From contig OZ020256.1 of the NCBI GenBank assembly GCA_963971285.1, positions 1,614,501-1,678,500 on the forward strand: DNA of 64,000 nucleotides, in the 5' to 3' direction. Source of the DNA: Astropecten irregularis (Eukaryota > Echinodermata > Asteroidea > Paxillosida > Astropectinidae). Positions within the stretch are counted from its first letter, which is position 1. Every line of letters starts with the position of its first letter. The notes beneath the pieces are model-generated. The model saw only the letters and a list, made by a program, of their open reading frames with translations. It did no database searches and was not told the origin of the DNA. This document shows positions 56,867 through 64,000 of the stretch, in pieces. Made by a program: the position numbers and the translations under genes.

Positions 56867-59800
56867 ATGGAGCGAGACAAACTACTCCCCATGGATTCCA
56901 CAACTCCTAATCGTTACTACGGCCAGGGATCGTCAGCGCTGGCTGACGACGATGACCTGCTAGATATCAGCTCAGACACTGACAGATCGGTGTCATTCCT
57001 AGACGGCATATCGGCCAGGAGAAGGGTTACCAGCAATGTAGTGGACAGTAGCTCTTCAGGTAAGCATCATTGGATTCCTTTCCCCGGAAAACAAAAAGGA
57101 TTGACAAGTTTTCCTCCTCTGCCACAGCTGGGGCCAATTTTTCGACCCCGCTTAGCACAAATATTTGCTGAGCATGAAATATGTGTCATAATAAAAACAG
57201 GATTAACAACAACATTTCCTTGTGTTGTGTATCACTTGTGATTGTTCTTTTGTTGTTATTTGCTGACCATGAATATCAAATTGGAATTGTTAATGGTGGC
57301 TTGTTTAATTTAGCAAAATATTTTTGTGCTTAGCCATTTTTTTGTGCTTAACAGCTCGATGAAATTGATGGATGTGTATGGTTTTTAATGACGTGAACTG
57401 AAATTTATTCTTTGGTGTTGTGTGTCCTTGATAAACAAGATTCAATGAAGAAAAGTAGCCACAGGTACAACTCTTGCTATTCAGGAAGTATCTATGATCA
57501 GCCTTTGCTTTATTGAAGGTGGAGACGCTGATTAAGATGTAGCCATAGCCATTAAAAAGAGTTCACCTCCTTTGACTGAATATTGCTAAGGGTGTAACTA
57601 TGCACAGCCTTTGCTTCATTGAAGATGGACATGTTGTTTAAGCCGAAGCCATAGCCATAACCATTAAAATTCACCTTCATTGCCAACGCCCTTCTTTCTC
57701 ATCTTTCTTTCTTGACAGATTTGTATGAAGGTGCGTTGGGCCCCGGACAGTATGATGATTTCCACACCATAGACTGGGCCAGGGACCTGCAGCGGTATCG
57801 GAAAGAGCACAAGGCTGTCACCAAGCGCAGCACCAAGTCCCTGTGGGGTCGGATCGTCAAGGCTTTCTACTCCGGCTCGGCCTGGTTCGTGGTCCTGTTG
57901 GTCGGGATCTTTTCAGGTAAATCATCTGTGCGAGGAGTCTCCTTCATATCATGTCACGTCATATCATGTTCCAGGTATCCACATGCCATTAGTCATGTCA
58001 GTGTTTTGGTTGTTGAATGTGTTGGTAGTAATTGTTAATAGGTAGTTTGAGGACATGTTTGTTAATTGCACAAGATCACGGATCCTGCTGATCCGGATCC
58101 CAATTTAGCATATTCCTGCATGGGATGTGGATCCTCAGATCTGGGATCCCGTGCATTATACAAACAGGCCCTCAAGCTCTCCTTCTCCGACTTAACAGGA
58201 GTTTTCGCCGGGATCATCGATATTGCCGCGTCCTGGCTGAGCGACTTGAAGAACGGCGTCTGCAAGGAGGCGTTCTGGCTGAACTGGGAGCAGTGCTGCT
58301 GGGTGCAGAATAGCACCGCATTCGGGAACGAGGTGGACATGCCCTGCTCCACGTGGTACCAGTGGCATGAACTCTTAGGCTTGACTGACCAGCAGTACGT
58401 GCCCACGTATGTGGTGACCTATGCCATGTTTGTGCTGACCTCACTGATCATGTCCGCCTTGGCAGTGCTGCTGGTGCTGGCTTTTGCGCCCTACGCCTGC
58501 GGCTCGGGAATTCCAGAGGTACGTCAGATAGCAAGAATCCGTCCTCTCTTTCAAATGCCGGACACAAATTCAGTGCAGCTTGGAAAAAACGACAACAAAA
58601 TCATGAGTTCTTCCGAACGAGGACAATTTGAAAATTTCTCCCTGGGGAAGAAAACTGAATCTTTAAAAGAAACACTTTCTTGATGTGTATATTCCAAAAG
58701 CTAGATGACAGTTGTCCATTGAAGCCAACCAGCATTCATTGAAAAAGCCCTGTACTTGTTTCTTCTTGAACTCTGAAAAACAGACATGGATATTCTTGCT
58801 GAAGATAACAAAATCCAACAGAAACCAGATGTGTTTTTTTTTTTTTTTTTGCTTAGATCTGCTAAAAAAAAAAAGCTTCCTTCACTGGTTATGGGTTTTT
58901 TGTTAGGATTTAGAACTCATGCCAATCATTGGCAGAATTACTGCATTATTTTAAAATTTGACTGTCTTGGAAATGATTGTTGATCTAGTCACTGGTTGTT
59001 TCTTTGACTGTCCGTTGCTCCCGGATAGATCAAGACCATTCTGAGTGGATTTATCATGAGGGGCTTCTTCGGCAAGTGGACCCTGCTGATAAAGAGCATC
59101 ACCATGATCTTGGCAGTGGGGGCGGGGCTTAGTCTAGGCAAGGAGGGCCCACTGGTGCACGTGGCCTGCTGTTGCGGTAATCTCTTTGCTCATCTGGTCA
59201 ACAAATACGGCAGGAACGAGGCCAAGAAGAGAGAGGTAGAAGAATCTTGGATTATTTTCATGATATATGGCCTGATTGAAGGATGTTCGGATTGTTTTTA
59301 CAAACAAACAATTACATTTCAATTGTAAATTGTATATTGAAATTTGATGGTGTAGAAATGTTAAAAGCCGTCTTTTGAAACCTTGGATGACAAAAATAAT
59401 CCAACTAGTGATATTTGCAGCTAATATCAAAGCAGAAATCAGTAGAAGGCTTTCCTAGCCTTTAATACAATATCGTTCAAATTTAAGTTATTTCAGGTGA
59501 AAGCATAATTGCTAAGAAGTTAATATCATTTGTTAACTCTCAGTTATTAATATTTTTTTCAAAACACAAACATACCGTTACATGCTATTTAAATTTGTGT
59601 GCTCCTTTTTATAAAAATTCTTTCACATAAATTTGGGAATCTTTAAAGTAAGGTCATTTTTTCAGACAGCATTTATCCATAATTGTATTTTTGTTTAGCA
59701 AATCCTTTCTCCAACTTTTGTTTGGAGTTGTGACATTTGTACAGTGTGATTGATGATTCTTTTTCTTATTTGGTTTTGCTTTTAAGATGTTATCAGCAGC

Positions 59801-62800
59801 CTCAGCCGCCGGGGTGTCTGTGGCCTTCGGAGCTCCAATCGGTGGGGTGCTGTTCAGCCTAGAAGAGGTATTAACAAAATGTGGACCATGTGACAATTCT
59901 ACGTCCGTGCCGGCATGGTTCGGTTCTTCCACCGTCAACCAGGGAAATTCTTCGATAATCAAAAGTCTTACTTACGGATTTCATGAAATAGATATTATGC
60001 ATAGCAGTGCCCGTAAGCACAAAAATAGGCCATAACGGATTCCATGAAATTGAGCCCTGTGCTGGAATCTTCCATAGGCATAAGTGTAGAATGCATCGGC
60101 CACTCACGTCTGTGTGATGGCCCCCAAGCAATGGCAGCCTCCATTAACATCTTAGCTGATTGCATGTATTGTTTGCGGTCATGGTTTTTCTTCTTCTCTT
60201 TCTCTAGATAAGCTACTATTTTCCCCTCAAGACCCTGTGGAGGTCCTTCTTCTGTGCAATGATCGCTGCTTTTGTCCTTCAAGCTATTAACCCGTTCGGT
60301 AATGACCATGCCGCTAAGTTCTACGTTGAGTACAACACAGACTGGTACTTCTTTGAAATCATTCCCTTCGTTCTGCTGGGGATATTTGGGGTGAGTCTGG
60401 AGCTGTTTTTCTTTCATTGAACATTTTTGGTTTTGTTTTATAGTTTGCTGTGATAATTATCAAATTTCAAACAGATTCAATGAACATGAAATGTCACTGT
60501 CCAACGTCACGTTTCTTTCTGCAGGGACTTTATGGAGTTGCCTTCAACCGACTAAACTTGAAGTGGTGCAAGCTGCGCATGACATCAAAACTGGGAGAGT
60601 ACCCAATCACAGAGGTACGATAGTCCTTGTAATTTGTTACCCTGTAACCATGGTTACTCTGTGACGTAGCAGAAAAAATAACAAGAGGAAGACCAACATG
60701 CACCCATCAATTTGATTTTTTTTTTTAAACAATTGCACATTTTCTCAATCTTTCTTTGTAGGTGCTTTTAGTCACATTGGCAACAGCGCTTCTGAGTTTC
60801 CCCAACCAGTACTCAAGACTGAACACAAGCCAGCTAATAGCGGCCCTGTTTCGAGAATGTGGACCACAGGACGCCATTGGGTTCTGGTAAGGAATAGACT
60901 TCTTGTGAATCTCTGTTCCAAATGATCTCAGCTCAGGTTCTGACTCTTCATCCATTTTATACATTTATTTCAAAGTATGAGGCAGCAATGTACAGGCTTT
61001 TTGAAACAAGAAATATACCTTCTTTTCTAATAAACCACAAACTTGTGCTTCCAGTTGTTAAGAGGGCAGAGACAAAGACGTAGCCGTAGCCGGAGCTAAA
61101 GTTTCAAAAGGAGGTCTTTAAAGTCCAGCCTATTAACAATACATTGGTTGTGATTTCTTTATTTTAGACTAAAACACTACATGATTAATAGTGATGTCTT
61201 ACAAAGCAAATCTAAATCAGTGTTTGATTTTTCCTTTTTTTTTCAGTGACTACAATCGTACTTATGAAAGGACTGATCAGCGCTTGTATCCGTCGGCCTT
61301 ACCCCAGTCTGGCTTAATTGAGGCACTGTGGACGCTACCTCTTGCCATGATACTACAAGGCATCCTGACCGTCTTCACATTCGGGCTCAAGGTAACAAGC
61401 AACCCTCTGACAATAGTTTGTAACCAAGAAATACGGTTTTTGATTTAACAAGGAAGATGTTACACTTTTTGTCGCAGGTTTTTTTTTTTCACTTTGACAT
61501 CGATTTCAAGAGATTGGATTGTTGGGATTCTTAATCCATGTTGAATCATTACAGTATTCCGGAGGTCTCTGGTTCGAATCCCACTCCAGGCAATTTTTCC
61601 TTGTACACTTTTCAATGACTTGAATCATTAACCACTGAATGGTAATTGGGTTCTTTTAATTCGTGTTGACCTTTAATGCCATCAAATGCTGACCTCATTG
61701 ACCTTTGACCTTTGACCTTGACAGGTTCCAGCCGGTCTGTTTATCCCGACCATGGCCGTGGGTGCAATAGGGGGTCGCATGGTGGGCATCGGAATGGAGC
61801 AGCTGGCCATGTGAGTAAAAGTCACCCCTTTTCCCAAAAAGCTAAACGGCCTGAGCATATTTGGCCTGAATGTCTAGTTGATTGAATGTCCATTTGAGTT
61901 TGTTTGTGTTTTTATTCTTTGTTTTTCGGATTGTAGTCAGCGTCGAGACCTGACTATCTTTACAGGGTGTTTTGACGACGGCAAGTGCATCACTCCGGGC
62001 TTGTATGCTATGGTCGGAGCTGCAGCTACTCTCGGTGGAGTTACGCGTATGACCAGTAAGTGCCACATGTGTTGGGCTTCTCTAACATTATTTGCAAGAA
62101 TTTTTTATCTGATATAAGAATGAAGTCAGTCTCTGCATCTTGGAGAGGGAATTACATGAGTGGTCATGAGTTTTCATTAAGGATAGTAAAACGAGACTGT
62201 TTTACGAGTTTACTAAGTGTAAAAGGGACAACTGACAGCAAACATGCTGGAACTTTACCAGCAGGACCAAACCCTTTTGCCGGTGGAAATGGACCAATGT
62301 CCACTTTCGTCACTGTACCCTGATATTTCATGCAAGCGCTTGCTTTCTCGTCTCTCTTCCATCTCTAGTCTCTCTGGTGGTCATCATGTTTGAGCTGACC
62401 GGCGGTCTGACCTACATTGTTCCGCTCATGATAGCCTGCATGGTCAGCAAGTGGGTGGCCGATGCATTCGGCAAAGACGGAATGTATCCTTTTGGAATTT
62501 TTTTTTGCTTGGACATAGACATGTCAAATTGCTTTGGTTAGGGTGTCCACATGTTGATATTGCTTTCATATCGTGTATTAAGCGGTACTCGTCAGACTTT
62601 GTATATCATTGATTTCTTAACTGGTTCTCAGCTACGATGGCCACATACATCTAAATGGCTATCCCTTCCTAGATGCCAAACAGGAGTTCATGCGCACTAC
62701 GCTGGCATCTGATGTCATGTCACCAAGGTATCTATAAACCAACAGTCAACTGTACGAGCCATGAAGTACAATGTTGATGTGTCATGTCAAATTAGTTCAC

Positions 62801-64000
62801 AAACTAGCTAACTTTTGAAACTTTTTTTCTTGTTTTTATTGAAGACGGAATGATCCTCCTCTGTACACTGTTACCATGGATACGATGACATTTGATGAGC
62901 TAGGTGAGTTGTAGACGCGGGATGTCACAGATGCCAGTTAGAGAAATACTGATCAGAAGTTAGACCAGGAATTGTTTCCCAACATATGCTCGTTTGACAG
63001 CTCCAGCTGTGGATCCATGTCTCTGATGAAATGGAGGTTGCAGGCATGATTTTGATAAAGAAACTCCATTTGTAACTAGTTTGGGGGTCTTTTAGATGAA
63101 GGAGACAAAGCCACATCCTAAGCCTGAGCCATGGTTAATAAAAACACCTACTTATTTGGGCAAGCTTAGTGGACCAGTAGGTTACAATTTGTTGGTCTGG
63201 ATTCTGCCTTAGGTAACATTCCACAGGGGCCAGTTTGTGAATCTTCCTGATAGCCACTTTGAAGCACTGATCATACAATACTTGTCCAAGTCTATAAGAC
63301 TTCATGTATCACTTTGTTTTTGTGATTGCAGAAGAGCTGACGGTACAGACTCAGTTCAATACGTATCCGGTGATCGTCTCCAAAGATTCACAGCGACTGG
63401 TGGGAGTACTGTACAGAAAGGAACTCATTCATGCACTAAGTGAGTACAGTTTCCCTTGGTGGTTGTATTGTGTCGAGAATGCCAGCCTGAAGTGGGTTAT
63501 CTAGCAGAAGACTTGATGGCCTCAATACTATTTTTGAAAAATAATGGTAATAATAATGTAGGACATTTATACTGCTTAGCTGTTATACTCTACTGCGCCT
63601 TACATTAAAGAAACATTTAATAAGTATTGAATAAAAGGGTCTTTAACTTGGGCCCAATTTCATAGAGCTGCTTAAGCACCACAATTTGGTTCAGCATGAA
63701 AATTCTTCCTTGATCAAACAGGATTGACAACCAAATTATCATGTGATGTTTTCTTTATACCAAGGTTGTTGATGCTTAAGCAAATGTTGTTGCTTAAGCA
63801 GCTCTGTGAAAATGTCCCCTGATCTAGAGAGTGTGCTTGCCGAACAAAAACAGGAGGATTATTCCACAGTTTGGGAGCAGCATACAAGTCTACATGAAAA
63901 TTAAGACTGTTCTGTTTTGGAAGTTCACAAATGTTTGGGTTTTGTCGTTCTGTTCGCAGAGCACGCCAGGAAGAACCAGTTTGACATTGTGGGTCAGTCC
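56867..64000 (+). CDS. CLCN3/4/5-like: ClC-3/4/5-type chloride/proton exchanger, partial (first 722 aa, 3' end outside window)
   Basis: Coding exons: 56867-57059, 57719-57916, 58199-58518, 59029-59235, 59787-59867, 60208-60390, 60525-60614, 60762-60886, 61247-61391, 61725-61810, 61937-62055, 62369-62483, 62632-62727, 62845-62903, 63332-63439, 63960-64000 (cut). Phases agree throughout. Family motifs: [12 protein letters not shown] (anion selectivity, to residue 237), [17 protein letters not shown] with gating Glu 276, [13 protein letters not shown] with the proton Glu at 333 (57 residues later, as between E211 and E268 of ClC-5), [40 protein letters not shown] and [23 protein letters not shown]1 begins near ASDVMSPR. 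Both glutamates indicate a 2Cl-/H+ exchanger of endosomes/lysosomes. The cytosolic N-terminus has acidic dileucine-like signals ([16 protein letters not shown]). The second CBS domain lies beyond the window. Which of ClC-3, -4 or -5 it corresponds to cannot be said. Confidence 0.96.
57130..57367. mobile_element. Decayed MITE family B copy in ClC intron 1
   Basis: GGGGCCAATTTTTCGACCCC at left; the right end degrades to GCTCGATGAAATTGATGG. It starts 70 bases after the donor of the first coding exon. Confidence 0.8.
57525..57670. repeat. Dispersed GTAGCCATAGCC-type repeat
   Basis: Two tandem related units (near 57525 and 57610: GATGTAGCCATAGCCATTAA, GAAGCCATAGCCATAACCAT). Relatives lie near 61070 (GTAGCCGTAGCCGGAGC) and 63105 (CTAAGCCTGAGCCATGG), all in ClC introns. 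Confidence 0.5.
59975..60060. repeat. Small inverted/direct repeat with GGATTTCATGAAAT
   Basis: GGATTTCATGAAATAGATAT and GGATTCCATGAAATTGAGCC are direct copies about 67 bp apart, with CCCGTAAG/CTTACGG as inner complement. It resembles decayed termini of the MITE signature. Confidence 0.5.
61555..61640. repeat. tRNA-derived SINE-like fragment
   Basis: CCGGAGGTCTCTGGTTCGAA plus TCCCACTCCAGG is a near-consensus tRNA T-arm/B box, followed by a CAATTTTTCCTTGTACACTT tail. No matching A box or acceptor stem was found, so it is not a functional tRNA gene. Confidence 0.6.
63650..63819. mobile_element. MITE family A copy, 170 bp, in the last visible ClC intron
   Basis: GGCCCAATTTCATAGAGCTG plus CTTAAGCACC at left, complement at right (GCAGCTCTGTGAAAATGTCC). 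An internally shortened copy. Confidence 0.85.

Noticed and set aside
61555..61640. tRNA gene
   Set aside because: Only a T-arm/B-box-like part is present; no acceptor stem, anticodon arm or A box could be paired.
1..64000. CRISPR array, prophage, operon or other prokaryotic system
   Set aside because: The window is intron-rich eukaryotic DNA; no regular spacer-repeat structure or bacterial gene was seen.

Overview
This is eukaryotic nuclear DNA: multi-exon genes with GT-AG introns, long AT-rich introns and many short inverted-repeat transposons. Gene content (a ClC-3/4/5-type exchanger, a UPF0462/C4orf33 protein, a CKAP2-family protein and a CRACD-like actin regulator) points to an animal. 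Small to mid-sized introns and the dense MITE load suggest a marine invertebrate deuterostome, possibly an echinoderm; this is inference from general character, not from a marker. No rRNA, complete tRNA, CRISPR array or prokaryotic operon is visible.

Layout. 1-10.7 kb has no gene I can support; it holds MITEs, a cluster of small palindromic repeats that carry splice-like signals, a GGGGTACCCC-centred tandem repeat and AT-rich DNA that may be 3' UTR. 10.74-39.32 kb, minus strand, is one 14-exon gene whose phases close exactly from a start at 39324 to a stop at 10740 (1847 aa). Its N-terminal half resembles the vertebrate CRACD/CRACDL (KIAA1211/KIAA1211L) family; the C-terminus carries an EPLIN-like KDRMxKFQ motif and a complete LIM domain. 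39.3-45.0 kb is intergenic and holds a hAT-type non-autonomous element with a perfect 8-bp target duplication. 45.06-47.53 kb, plus strand, is a five-coding-exon UPF0462 (C4orf33-like) gene. 48.28-53.27 kb, minus strand, is an eight-exon CKAP2/CKAP2L-like gene convergent with it. 53.4-64 kb, plus strand, is a ClC-3/4/5-type Cl-/H+ exchanger gene of at least 16 coding exons that runs off the window; its probable untranslated first exon lies head to head with the CKAP2-like gene.

The four genes do not form one pathway. Two act on the cytoskeleton (actin for the CRACD/LIM protein, microtubules/spindle for CKAP2), one is an endosomal anion/proton exchanger and one is a conserved protein of unknown function. 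The most notable points are the CRACD-plus-LIM architecture, an in-frame 21-nt microexon and a possible internal alternative start in that gene, the splice-signal-bearing palindromic repeats at 2.2-3.65 kb, and several MITE families that share one terminal signature.
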